Positions 9,161 to 16,817 of a stretch of 64,000 nucleotides of DNA are shown here, piece by piece. Positions within the stretch are counted from its first letter, which is position 1. Every line of letters starts with the position of its first letter. The notes under the pieces were generated by a model, which saw nothing but the letters and a program-made list of their open reading frames with translations, was not told the DNA's origin and made no database searches. This DNA is from CAXPZW01 sp049594615 (lineage in GTDB: Bacteria > Bacteroidota > Bacteroidia > Flavobacteriales_D > Sanyastnellaceae): assembly GCA_049594615.1 (NCBI GenBank), contig JBMYJR010000010.1, positions 1 through 64,000 on the forward strand, written 5' to 3'. The position numbers were made by a program, and so were the translations under genes.

Positions 9161-10021
9161 ATGGCGCAAACCTGGACCTTTCCTGAGTGGGACGACTACC
9201 AACTGCTGGACTGCGGTGACGGCTGGAAAGTCGAGCAATTTGCCGGCCGCGTACTCCTGCGACCGGAAACCGCGGCCATCTGGCCGTTGGCCCAACCCTT
9301 GGAGCATTGGGACCGCAAATCCGGCGCCCGTTTTGACTTCACCTCCAAGAAGTCAGGCAAGTGGTCGGTGGACCCGGGCTTCCCCGAGCGCTGGTCGATC
9401 CGTGTGCCCCAAGCCTGTGGGGGCTTTCGCATGAACCTGGAGCTCACAGCCTTCAAGCACGTGGGCATCTTCCCGGAACAAGCTTCCAACTGGGCCTTCA
9501 TCACCGAACAACTCCAAGGCAAACCCGGGGCCAAAGTGCTGAATCTGTTCGCCTACACCGGCGGTGCCTCCCTCGCCGCAAAGGCTGCCGGTGCGGACGT
9601 GACCCACGTAGACAGCATCAAGCAAGTGATCGGCTGGACCCGTGAAAACATGGAATCCAGTGGGCTCGACGGCATCCGTTGGGTGGTGGAAGACGCCCTG
9701 AAGTTCATGCAGCGCGAGGTGCGGCGCGGAAACCGCTACACCGGCATCATCATGGACCCGCCCACCTGGGGCTTGGGTGCAAAAGGCGAGAAATGGCGGT
9801 TGGAAGACCAGATCAACACGCTCTTTCAAGCGGCGGCCGAGCTGCTTGAGCCCGAACACTTCCTGGTGGTGAGTACCTACTCAGGGTTGACACCCACCAT
9901 GGTAGAGGCGCTGGCGGCCCGTCATTTTGGGCACCAGCACGGCAAAGGTCGGGAATTGGTTTTACATGCCTCCACAGGCATCGATCTTCCCTTGGGCAAT
10001 ACCCTTCGAATCAGCCAGTAA
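9161..10021 (+). CDS. Class I SAM-dependent RNA methyltransferase, RlmI/COG1092-like
   Basis: 286 residues from ATG 9161 (MAQTWTFPEWDDYQLLDCGDGWKVEQF); an in-frame ATG at 9112 would add an unconvincing hydrophobic stretch. The Rossmann SAM-binding motif is VLNLFAYTGGASLAAKAAGA (about residues 126-145), followed by VDSIKQVIGWTREN and the catalytic-loop motif MDPPTWG (about 195-201). This arrangement is that of the RlmI/RlmK/COG1092 group of 23S rRNA m5C or m7G methyltransferases. The N-terminal PUA domain of E. coli RlmI is absent, so exact target and base are unclear. Its stop overlaps the convergent serS stop by 11 bp. Confidence 0.85.
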   Translation: MAQTWTFPEWDDYQLLDCGDGWKVEQFAGRVLLRPETAAIWPLAQPLEHWDRKSGARFDFTSKKSGKWSVDPGFPERWSIRVPQACGGFRMNLELTAFKHVGIFPEQASNWAFITEQLQGKPGAKVLNLFAYTGGASLAAKAAGADVTHVDSIKQVIGWTRENMESSGLDGIRWVVEDALKFMQREVRRGNRYTGIIMDPPTWGLGAKGEKWRLEDQINTLFQAAAELLEPEHFLVVSTYSGLTPTMVEALAARHFGHQHGKGRELVLHASTGIDLPLGNTLRISQ

Positions 10022-11285
10022 TCTTATCGAAGCGGGTGTAGGGTTGCAACGCACGTGGAATGCGGATGCCGCCTTCCTCCTGGTTGTTCTCCAACAATGC
10101 CGCCATGATGCGCGGCAACGCCAACGCCGAGCCGTTCAGGGTGTGGGCCAGCTGTGCTTTGTTGTTCTCGTCGCGGTAACGGCACTTGAGGCGGTTGGCC
10201 TGGTAGGTCTCGAAGTTCGACACCGAGCTCACTTCCAACCAGCGCTGTTGTGCGGCACTCCACACTTCCAAATCGTAGGTCAGCGCTGAGGTAAAGCCCA
10301 AGTCGCCCCCACACAAACGCACCACACGGTAAGGCAGCTCCAGTTTCTCCAGCAAGCCTTTCACGTGCTCCACCATTTCCATGAGGGTGTCGTACGAGCG
10401 GTCTGGGTGTTGGATTTGGACGATCTCCACTTTCTCGAACTGGTGCAGGCGATTGAGCCCGCGCACGTCCTTGCCGTATGAACCGGCCTCGCGGCGGAAA
10501 CAAGGCGAATGGGCGCACAACTTCACGGGCAAGTCGGCCTCCTTCAGGATCTCATCGCGGTAAATGTTGGTCACAGGAACCTCCGCGGTGGGGATCAGGT
10601 ACAGGTCGTCGTCTTGGCAGTGGTACATCTGGCCCTCCTTGTCAGGGAGTTGGCCGGTGCCATAACCGCTTGCCTCGTTGACCACAAAAGGAGGGATCAC
10701 CTCGCCATACCCGGCGTCGGCAGCTTCATCCAGGAAGAAGTTTACCAGCGAGCGCTGCAGGCGCGCGCCTTGTCCGGTGTAGACGGGGAAACCCGCACCG
10801 GTGATCTTCGATCCGGTTTCGAAATCGATGAGTTTGTAGTCCTCTGCAAGCTCCCAGTGCGGCTTGGCGTTTTCGCCGAGCTCTGGGATTTCGCCGTGGT
10901 CTTCCACAAATTGGTTCTCCGCATCCGACTTGCCAGCGGGCACCAAGGTGTTGGGCACGTTGGGGATGTGGCTCAAGGCATCGCGCAATTGGGCATCCAG
11001 CTCGCTGAATCGGGCCTCCAGGAGGTGTTTCTTCTCTTTGATGGCCACCGTTTGCTCACGGATGGCGTTGGCCTCGTCCTTCTTGCCTTGCTTGAACAAG
11101 TCGCCGATCTGCTTGGACAGGGTGTTTGAGGTGTGGTTCACCTCATCCATCTCCTGTTGGGTCAGGCGGCGGCGTTCATCAATGACCAAGGCATGTTCTA
11201 CCTCCTTGGTGAAGTCGTGGTTGCGCACATTGAGGCGCTCGATGATGGCGTTTTTGTGCTCGCGCAAAAAGTGAATCTGTAACAT
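10011..11285 (-). CDS. serS: Serine--tRNA ligase
   Basis: 424 residues, the normal bacterial length. Charges tRNA-Ser (and tRNA-Sec where present) with serine. N-terminal MLQIHFLREHKNAIIERL leads into the long antiparallel coiled-coil arm (about 30-105) that binds the tRNA variable arm. The class II catalytic core shows motif 2 (FRREAGSYGKDVRGLNRLHQFEKVE region) and motif 3 (LNGSALALPRIMAALLENNQ). A -7 element TACCTTTG lies at 11323-11330, and a strong hairpin separates the gene from rpmA upstream, so it is probably its own transcription unit. Confidence 0.98.
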   Translation of the reverse strand: MLQIHFLREHKNAIIERLNVRNHDFTKEVEHALVIDERRRLTQQEMDEVNHTSNTLSKQIGDLFKQGKKDEANAIREQTVAIKEKKHLLEARFSELDAQLRDALSHIPNVPNTLVPAGKSDAENQFVEDHGEIPELGENAKPHWELAEDYKLIDFETGSKITGAGFPVYTGQGARLQRSLVNFFLDEAADAGYGEVIPPFVVNEASGYGTGQLPDKEGQMYHCQDDDLYLIPTAEVPVTNIYRDEILKEADLPVKLCAHSPCFRREAGSYGKDVRGLNRLHQFEKVEIVQIQHPDRSYDTLMEMVEHVKGLLEKLELPYRVVRLCGGDLGFTSALTYDLEVWSAAQQRWLEVSSVSNFETYQANRLKCRYRDENNKAQLAHTLNGSALALPRIMAALLENNQEEGGIRIPRALQPYTRFDKITG

Positions 11286-11322
11286 GGCTGGTACCCTGCC
11301 TCGGGGGGTTGAATGATGGCGG

Positions 11323-11330
11323 CAAAGGTA
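11323..11330 (-). promoter_or_regulatory. Promoter -7 element of serS
   Basis: TACCTTTG on the minus strand, an exact TAnnTTTG match, 37 bp upstream of the serS ATG and downstream of the rpmA hairpin. Confidence 0.55.
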
Positions 11331-11355
11331 AATACCCCGCCGCTATGAACTACAA

Positions 11356-11395
11356 CACCCCTGTGCCAATCCGCAATGCGGTTGGCGCAGGGGTG
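11356..11395 (-). terminator. Hairpin terminator candidate after rpmA
   Basis: A long GC-rich inverted repeat: arms CACCCCTGTGCCAATCCG and CGGTTGGCGCAGGGGTG with a 5-nt loop, about 16 pairs with one mismatch and one bulge. It sits 24 bp beyond the rpmA stop and before the serS promoter. The following minus-strand sequence (TTGTAGTTCAT) is only moderately T-rich, so classical Rho-independent action is uncertain. Confidence 0.55.
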
Positions 11396-11419
11396 CCGAA
11401 ATATTGAAAATCAGAACGC

Positions 11420-11683
11420 TTACGCCTCGCCTACTGGGCGAATCGAAACGAACGATCGGTTGTTGCGCTTCTTGCGGAACTCCACCTTGCCGTCGATCAG
11501 GGCGAACAGGGTGTGGTCCTTGCCCATTCCAACGTTGTCACCGGGATGGTGTTGGGTGCCGCGTTGACGAACAATGATGTTACCAGCGATGGCGTCTTGA
11601 CCACCGAAGATCTTCACGCCGAGGCGTTTACTTTCCGATTCACGTCCGTTCTTCGAACTACCTACTCCTTTCTTGTGAGCCAT
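11420..11683 (-). CDS. rpmA: 50S ribosomal protein L27
   Basis: 87 residues, full length. MAHKKGVGSSKNGRESESKRLGVK is the canonical L27 N-terminus, whose flexible tail reaches the peptidyl-transferase centre, followed by FGGQ...GNIIVRQRGT..HPG.NVGMGKDHTLFA. There is no N-terminal cleaved extension as seen in Firmicutes. It follows rplU by 39 bp in the conserved rplU-rpmA order and is probably transcribed from the rplU promoter at 12473. Confidence 0.98.
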   Translation of the reverse strand: MAHKKGVGSSKNGRESESKRLGVKIFGGQDAIAGNIIVRQRGTQHHPGDNVGMGKDHTLFALIDGKVEFRKKRNNRSFVSIRPVGEA

Positions 11684-11722
11684 GGGTTCTAATCTTTATA
11701 AATTCTTCTCCGAAGAGATCAA

Positions 11723-12445
11723 TTACTTTTTGCTTCCGCCGTTCTCCTCTTGCCACTTCTTAAGCTCGTCCCACTGGCCGTCAGCAGCCATGCGGGCTTG
11801 CACGGGCCATGAAGTTGGGTCGATTGACTTGTAGCGAGGGCCAGCCGCTTCGAGGACCTCGCGGATGCGCTCTACTGAAGCTTCTGCCAAAGCAGCGAAT
11901 GAAGTGATGCCGGCATTGTTCAGGTGCTCAGCGGTCTTTGGACCGATGCCTTCGATCTTGCGCAGGTCGTCGCCTTTGGCGCTGGCCTTCGGAGCAGCCT
12001 TCTTGGCTTCAGCCTTCGGAGCAGCCTTCTTGGCTTCAGCCTTCGGAGCAGCCTTCTTGGCTTCGGCCTTAGGAGCAGCTTCCTTCTTAGGAGCGTCCTT
12101 CTTGGGCTCAGCTTTCTTGGCGGCTTTCGCACCTGAGGCTACGATCGATTCGATCTGGATCTCGGTGAGTGAAGCGCGGAAACCGTTTTTCTTGCGGTAA
12201 CCTTTGCGGCGTTTCTTTTTGAATACGATGACTTTGTCACCCTTCAGGTGGCCGTTCACTTTTGCAGTGATGGCCGCTCCTGATATAGCTGGGGCGCCAA
12301 CAGTGATGTCTCCGCCGTTGTCGATCAAAAGCACGTTGTCGAATTGGACTTTCGCGCCTTCGTCGGCATGCAGACGGTTCACGATCAGCTGCTGATCTTT
12401 GGTAACCTTGTACTGGTGCCCTGCTATCTCTACGATTGCGTACAT
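11723..12445 (-). CDS. rplU: 50S ribosomal protein L21 with Ala/Lys linker and C-terminal helix-hairpin-helix domain
   Basis: 240 residues from ATG 12445 (MYAIVEIAGHQYKV), more than twice the ~103 residues of ordinary L21. Residues 1-103 are a full L21 (FKKKRRKGYRKKNGFR signature). Residues ~106-157 are a Lys/Ala/Pro linker containing a tandem 9-residue repeat (AAPKAEAKK). Residues ~159-200 (LRKIEGIGPKTAEHLNNAGI.SFAALA) form a helix-hairpin-helix module like those in DUF4332/nuclease-like proteins, and a Trp-rich acidic tail follows. L21 binds 23S rRNA. L21 with extra C-terminal domains has been noted in Bacteroidota databases; what the extension does is unknown. The frame upstream to 12550 lies across the promoter and is rejected. 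Confidence 0.95.
   Translation of the reverse strand: MYAIVEIAGHQYKVTKDQQLIVNRLHADEGAKVQFDNVLLIDNGGDITVGAPAISGAAITAKVNGHLKGDKVIVFKKKRRKGYRKKNGFRASLTEIQIESIVASGAKAAKKAEPKKDAPKKEAAPKAEAKKAAPKAEAKKAAPKAEAKKAAPKASAKGDDLRKIEGIGPKTAEHLNNAGITSFAALAEASVERIREVLEAAGPRYKSIDPTSWPVQARMAADGQWDELKKWQEENGGSKK
11984..12079 (-). repeat. 27-bp tandem repeat in the rplU linker
   Basis: About three and a half copies of a 27-bp unit encoding AAPKAEAKK. Copies are nearly identical at DNA level, including synonymous positions, which suggests recent expansion and possible copy-number variation between strains. Confidence 0.85.
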
Positions 12446-12472
12446 GACGATAAGGGATAAAAATTGGGACGG

Positions 12473-12480
12473 CAAAAGTA
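12473..12480 (-). promoter_or_regulatory. Promoter -7 element of rplU-rpmA
   Basis: TACTTTTG on the minus strand, an exact TAnnTTTG match, 27 bp upstream of the rplU ATG. A perfect DnaA box lies just upstream of it. Confidence 0.6.
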
Positions 12481-12488
12481 CGAAGAAC

Positions 12489-12497
12489 TGTGGATAA
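12489..12497 (-). promoter_or_regulatory. Perfect DnaA box (TTATCCACA) in the rplU promoter
   Basis: TTATCCACA on the minus strand is the consensus DnaA 9-mer. It lies 8 bp upstream of the rplU -7 element, and part of it belongs to a small dyad (GTGGA-TAAC-TCCAC, 12490-12503). The position is where a bound protein would exclude RNA polymerase. Only the sequence match is seen; binding is inference. Confidence 0.4.
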
Positions 12498-12521
12498 CTC
12501 CACGTTTTTGCTCTAAATTCT

Positions 12522-13442
12522 TCAGGACTCCGCTGATTCAACAGCGGCACTGGGTGTGCGGCCTTTGTTCACAAGGTAAACCCCGCTAAAAATGACCACG
12601 GTCCACAACAGGTGCATGGGCCCGATGTATTCGTCATTCAGCGCGCCCCACATCATCGCAAACACCGGGATCAAGTACGTAACCGAAGCGGCGTAGGTAC
12701 CACTGGTCAGCTGGATGAGCCAATTGAACAGCCCCAAGGCTGCAGCCGTACCCACGATGCCTAGCACGGCAATGGCTCCCAACCCGAGGAACCCTTGCGG
12801 GTGTTCAAGTGTGATGCTTGCGACCCCGGACCACAGCGCATAGATGGTACAAGGAACCCCGCCTGTGAGCAGCGCAAAGGCGGCAATGGTCAGACTTTCA
12901 CGGTGCTTGAGTTTGTAGGCGATCAAATTGACACTGAGCCCATAGCAGGCCGTGGCCATGACCACCACTCCAATGTGCCACCATGACAACGACAGATCCA
13001 ATTCCTGTTGGGTAGCCAGTCCCGTCGCTCCAAGCAAGCCCAATCCAATTCCTACCAACTGCAACCATTTGACTTTTGCGCCAAAGAAGCCTGCTGCAAT
13101 GAACAGCGCAAAAAACGGAGTCAGCCCGTTGAGGATACCGGCGAAGTTCGAATCGATAACGGTTTGGGCGTAGGTGAAACTGAAGGCGGGGATGGTGTTG
13201 CCCACGATACCCACTGCGGCCATCCAGGCGTAATCCCGCCAACTGATGCGCTTGATGCGGGAGATCACAACCGGCAACAGCACCAAACCGGCGAATCCAA
13301 TGCGCAACGCACCCACTTGCCAAGAGCTGAAAAGGGGCGCTTTATTGGTGCCAAACAACCCGATGTCCATCAAGATGAAAGAGCTCCCCCAAACAAAGGC
13401 GAGTATGAGCAGCAAAAAGGGTGGAAACCAGGTCTTGTTCAA
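12522..13442 (-). CDS. EamA/DMT family transporter
   Basis: 306 residues with about ten hydrophobic helices in two tandem EamA halves, the standard drug/metabolite transporter length. It begins WFPPFLLLILAFVWGSSFILMDIGL, where the FVWGSSF motif is typical, and the second half has an equivalent start near LSLSWWHIGVVVMATACYGLSVNLIAYKL. Substrate cannot be predicted; family members export amino acids, purines or other metabolites. The start is TTG 13442, preceded by a near-match -7 element GACCTTTG at 13462-13469. It ends just upstream of the rplU promoter. Confidence 0.9.
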   Translation of the reverse strand: MNKTWFPPFLLLILAFVWGSSFILMDIGLFGTNKAPLFSSWQVGALRIGFAGLVLLPVVISRIKRISWRDYAWMAAVGIVGNTIPAFSFTYAQTVIDSNFAGILNGLTPFFALFIAAGFFGAKVKWLQLVGIGLGLLGATGLATQQELDLSLSWWHIGVVVMATACYGLSVNLIAYKLKHRESLTIAAFALLTGGVPCTIYALWSGVASITLEHPQGFLGLGAIAVLGIVGTAAALGLFNWLIQLTSGTYAASVTYLIPVFAMMWGALNDEYIGPMHLLWTVVIFSGVYLVNKGRTPSAAVESAES

Positions 13443-13509
13443 AGCGAAGTTTTCAAGGCCTCAAAGGTCTACAAATCCCCTCGGAACACACCGGTCAAAT
13501 CTTTGAAAA

Positions 13510-14523
13510 CTACCCGCGCTGGGCCACGGCTTTGTTCAGCGACAAGCGGTCGCCTGCCGCGGGCTCTGCGCCAGGGGCAATGCCGTTGCGTTTGCGCAAG
13601 CGGGACAGCTTAACCCCGTACTGCTGAGAAATCGAGCGCAAGGTCTCGCCTTCCTGCACCACGTGCGAAGGGGTTTTGCAGCGTCCCCGTTTGGGTTGGA
13701 TGTAGACCAACTCGCCCTCGGCAAAGGTGTGGCCATCGGGCAGGTCGTTGTATTTGCGGATTTGCCAGGGCATGAGTTCCAACTCCTCGGCGAGCGAGGT
13801 GATGGTTTCGCCGCCGTCGGCCACTACAAATTGGATGCGGTTGTCGGACACCTCCAAGGATTTCGTAGAGCTCCAGCGTACCTCGGGCAATGCGTCGTTC
13901 TTGCGGCGTTTGCGCGGTTCGGCAGCTTGGGCAACAGGTTCCTCTTTGGTTTCTTCTTGAACTTGGGCTACCGGCTCACCGCGATCGGGGGTCTCTCCCT
14001 TCTTGCGCATGGACACACCAATCTTGTCGTACTGTGTCAGGTTGTTGGCCTCGATGATTCCGATCAGCAGTTTGGCGTAGGTAGACGCTGTGGCGTACCC
14101 GCATTTCTTCAGGCCTTTTGCCCAGCCCTTGTAGTCAGTGACCTTGAGGTCGAACAGCTCTGCGTAGCGCTTGCGCAAAAGGAAGTCGGAGTGATCCTCG
14201 TAGGATTGGCGGGCGTCTTCGTATACACGGAAGCATTCGCCTTTTTTGTCATCGTCGTGGTAGGTGCGTCCGCCGGTCCAGTCCGAGTGGCATTTGATGC
14301 CAAAGTGGTTGTTGGACTTGCGCGCGAGTTCGGAATTGCCGTCACCGCTTTCCAGGATGCCCTGGGCCAAGGTTATGCTCGCGGGAATGCCGTGCGCGAC
14401 CATTTGGTAGATGGCTTCGTCCTTCCACTGGTCGATGTATTGGCTGCGCGTGAGGCGTTGCTCGGAAGCCAAGGTGGTCACCGAAAACAGCGCGAGTGTA
14501 AGCAGGGAGATGAATGCTTTCAT
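13510..14523 (-). CDS. Secreted N-acetylglucosaminidase (GH73-like) with LysM domains
   Basis: 337 residues from ATG 14523, beginning with a signal peptide (MKAFISLLTLALFSVTTLAS). Residues ~25-170 form a glucosaminidase domain of the FlgJ/GH73 type: IPASITLAQGILESGDGNSELA with probable catalytic Glu58, then SNNHFGIKCH and YA..LI..I. It should cleave the glycan strands of peptidoglycan in the periplasm. Two LysM modules follow near ~240-285 (FVVADGGETITSLAEELEL) and ~290-335 (HVVQEGETLRSISQQYGVKLSRLRKRNG), which bind murein. An exact -7 element TAACTTTG lies 33 bp upstream. The longer frame to 14715 crosses that promoter and is rejected. Confidence 0.93.
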   Translation of the reverse strand: MKAFISLLTLALFSVTTLASEQRLTRSQYIDQWKDEAIYQMVAHGIPASITLAQGILESGDGNSELARKSNNHFGIKCHSDWTGGRTYHDDDKKGECFRVYEDARQSYEDHSDFLLRKRYAELFDLKVTDYKGWAKGLKKCGYATASTYAKLLIGIIEANNLTQYDKIGVSMRKKGETPDRGEPVAQVQEETKEEPVAQAAEPRKRRKNDALPEVRWSSTKSLEVSDNRIQFVVADGGETITSLAEELELMPWQIRKYNDLPDGHTFAEGELVYIQPKRGRCKTPSHVVQEGETLRSISQQYGVKLSRLRKRNGIAPGAEPAAGDRLSLNKAVAQRG

Positions 14524-14556
14524 ATCCGGGATTTCTCCAAGAGTTGGGCCAAGTTT

Positions 14557-14564
14557 CAAAGTTA
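14557..14564 (-). promoter_or_regulatory. Promoter -7 element of the glucosaminidase gene
   Basis: TAACTTTG on the minus strand, an exact TAnnTTTG match, 33 bp upstream of the ATG at 14523. Confidence 0.55.
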
Positions 14565-14629
14565 AAACGCACGCAAGGGCCGAATCTGTAGGAATGGGGA
14601 CGGTTTTGAACACCGACATGTGCGTCGGG

Positions 14630-14651
14630 GAAAAGCGCTTGGGCGCTTTTC
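14630..14651. terminator. Perfect 9-bp hairpin in the 14524-14807 gap
   Basis: Arms GAAAAGCGC and GCGCTTTTC with a TTGG loop. It is about 155 bp past the stop of the 14808 gene and upstream of the glucosaminidase promoter, so it may end the upstream transcript. No long T-run follows. The rest of this 284-bp gap holds the promoter at 14557 and no gene that I can support. Confidence 0.35.
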
Positions 14652-14807
14652 TTGGAAGTGCAAGGCTATTTGCTTTGGAGAAGCCGTTGTAGCGGGCCAC
14701 CTCCGACAACACCACAGGGGTGGGCGGGAAGTTCAGAAGTGTGGTCGGATTTGTTCCGACTCACCTCCTCAACGCTGAGCGGGCCACAATTCGTATTCTC
14801 GATGAAA

Positions 14808-16766
14808 TTACCAGCAGGATGTGCCGTACACGGCAAGGACCTCTAACAGGTCTCCGGCACCGACTTGGCCGTCAAAATTGACATCCTCTGATCCACAGAA
14901 GCCTACACACCCCAAAGAGGCAAGCAGACTCAAGATATCGCTGGTGTTGATGGCGCCATCGATCACCACGTCCCCCGGACACAACGTGGCTTCGTTCCCA
15001 TCCAAAATTCCATTGCAGTTGGCATCCACCCCATTTTCCAACCCGGGAGCTCCCGGATACATGTTGGCATCTGCATCGTTGCAATCTTCACTGTTTGGCA
15101 CATAATCTGGTGGAGACACACAATCGAGGACTGTTGTCGTGGCATCGCCAAAGCCATCTCCGTCCAGGTCGGCATAAAAGGACTGCAAAGGCAATACCTC
15201 CACATGCGTGAACACGACGCTGTCTTGTCCTTGCGCGCCTGGCAAAGTGGTCACATAAAAGCCATCTTCCATCAAATTCGACAACATGCTTCCGTCGGGG
15301 AGCGTGTAATTTTCTCCCGTGCAAATGGAATCGCGAACAGCTGTGCCAACAACCTCATTGTCATGGAATCCAAGCAGCTTCCAATCTTGGGCCGCACCAT
15401 CCCAAGGCTGATCGCTGAACCAATAGGGGTCAGATGTGATCTGTTGTCCGCCTGTTTCCGAGGTGATGCAAAACACCGGATAGCTCGCCGCAAAAGGTTG
15501 CTGGGCCAACGACCAAGCTTCTGGCATGTCGGTGTGCATAACCTCAAGACTCCCTTCTGTTCCGGGAAAAACAAATAAGTCAACGTAGTCCCCTTCACCC
15601 CACTGATCGATCTCTTCGGCGTCAAAAGCCAAATCGTCTAGGTTGAGGTCTGCAATGGTAGCAGCGACATCATCCAAAGTTTCGTCGATGACGAAAAAGT
15701 AGCGGAACTGCATGGCCGTCCCGAAGGTCAGTTGGTCAGGTGCCACGTGGCGAATCATTTCAACAACCGCATAGTCCCGTTGATTCCAAGCAGCCTCCAA
15801 ATTCCCTGCATCACCGTAACGAAAGACATTTCCATTGGCTACCGTTGACTTCGTATTGGCAATGGCCAGTGCAGACGCCTGTCCGTTGATGTCATTGGAC
15901 CAGCCAATCCAACCTCCTGTTGCGCTTGCCTGGATGACCGGGGTAGCCCCATACAAGCCCTCTGCGTGATAGTACGAGTGGTCGGGATTCGAAATAAAAG
16001 TCTCGCCAAAGTTCGAATGGCGCACACCTCCCCAAGGCACGTTGATGAAGCTCATGTTGTCGTCACCAAAGTTGTACATCATCTGATCCACCTGGATGAT
16101 TCCTGGACCCACGTTGGTGTAACGCGAGTAGTAGAGCAGTGCCGAAGTGAACCCGGTCAAAGCAACATCTTCTGTATGCGCTTGCTGTCCCCAATTCACA
16201 CACGAATACGACTGGGTCGTGGGGTCGTAATGCTCGGCCAGCATTGGACTAAAAAAGGGAGTCGTTTGCGTAGGGGTTTTCAAATAAACCCCAGCCTGAT
16301 GGATGAAATAAGACGAGTCGGGTGAGTTGTGCAGTGCGCCATCTACGGCAACCATTTGCCAAACCTCATCCACCCAGGGGGCATAGGATGAGCCGCCACC
16401 ATAATCGGGCTGAACCCATGGGTCTGGACGGAATTGAGGCGGCACAGATTCACCAAAAACACCACGAAATGAATACACATTTCCTCCTTTCCCGATGCGC
16501 AGCGTATAACTCCTGTCGGGGTCGCCAGCATGGGTGTAATCCAGTTCCGCTTTGAACACTGTAGATTCATCAAAATCCAACAGCCAAGTAGACCCTGAGG
16601 GTGTGTAGACATCGGAATAAGTCAAGGTCCCGTCAGGGTCTGCGGTAAGGACGGTGGGCATGAACACATCCGTGCGTAAACTGTCGAGAGACTGCGCCTT
16701 TCCCACGTTTATAAGTGTGCAAAGCAGTGCGAAGAGGAGCCAATGAGGTGTCAAGGTGTTTTTCAT
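14808..16766 (-). CDS. Large secreted protein with MopE-type motif and duplicated dockerin-like C-terminus
   Basis: 652 residues from ATG 16766 with a signal peptide (MKNTLTPHWLLFALLCTLINVGKAQ). Residues ~25-520 do not resemble a family I know. Near ~535-600 is a MopE-type metal-binding motif (PF11617-like): YADLDGDGFGDATTTVLDC, YVPNSEDCNDADANMYPGAPG, NGVDANCNGILDGNE. The last ~57 residues are two copies of D...DG.[IV]...D[IL]L..LA..G..C, dockerin/EF-hand-like. No YPNP type A or CHU_C type B T9SS domain is present. Base composition looks lower in GC than its neighbours, so late acquisition is possible. The longer start at 16805 coincides with a -33-like TTG. Confidence 0.85.
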   Translation of the reverse strand: MKNTLTPHWLLFALLCTLINVGKAQSLDSLRTDVFMPTVLTADPDGTLTYSDVYTPSGSTWLLDFDESTVFKAELDYTHAGDPDRSYTLRIGKGGNVYSFRGVFGESVPPQFRPDPWVQPDYGGGSSYAPWVDEVWQMVAVDGALHNSPDSSYFIHQAGVYLKTPTQTTPFFSPMLAEHYDPTTQSYSCVNWGQQAHTEDVALTGFTSALLYYSRYTNVGPGIIQVDQMMYNFGDDNMSFINVPWGGVRHSNFGETFISNPDHSYYHAEGLYGATPVIQASATGGWIGWSNDINGQASALAIANTKSTVANGNVFRYGDAGNLEAAWNQRDYAVVEMIRHVAPDQLTFGTAMQFRYFFVIDETLDDVAATIADLNLDDLAFDAEEIDQWGEGDYVDLFVFPGTEGSLEVMHTDMPEAWSLAQQPFAASYPVFCITSETGGQQITSDPYWFSDQPWDGAAQDWKLLGFHDNEVVGTAVRDSICTGENYTLPDGSMLSNLMEDGFYVTTLPGAQGQDSVVFTHVEVLPLQSFYADLDGDGFGDATTTVLDCVSPPDYVPNSEDCNDADANMYPGAPGLENGVDANCNGILDGNEATLCPGDVVIDGAINTSDILSLLASLGCVGFCGSEDVNFDGQVGAGDLLEVLAVYGTSCW

Positions 16767-16774
16767 AGCACTGC

Positions 16775-16805
16775 GAAAGGTACTAATCGAAACACGCGGA
16801 TTCAA
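16775..16805 (-). promoter_or_regulatory. Promoter of the 14808 gene
   Basis: On the minus strand a TTG (16803-16805) is followed after 20 bp by TACCTTTC (16775-16782), one change from TAnnTTTG. It ends 8 bp before the ATG and decides the start. Confidence 0.45.
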
Positions 16806-16817
16806 CGCGCATGCTTG

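Noticed and set aside
11984..12079. Regular repeats that might look like a CRISPR array
   Set aside because: The units are contiguous, without spacers, and encode an in-frame 9-residue peptide repeat.
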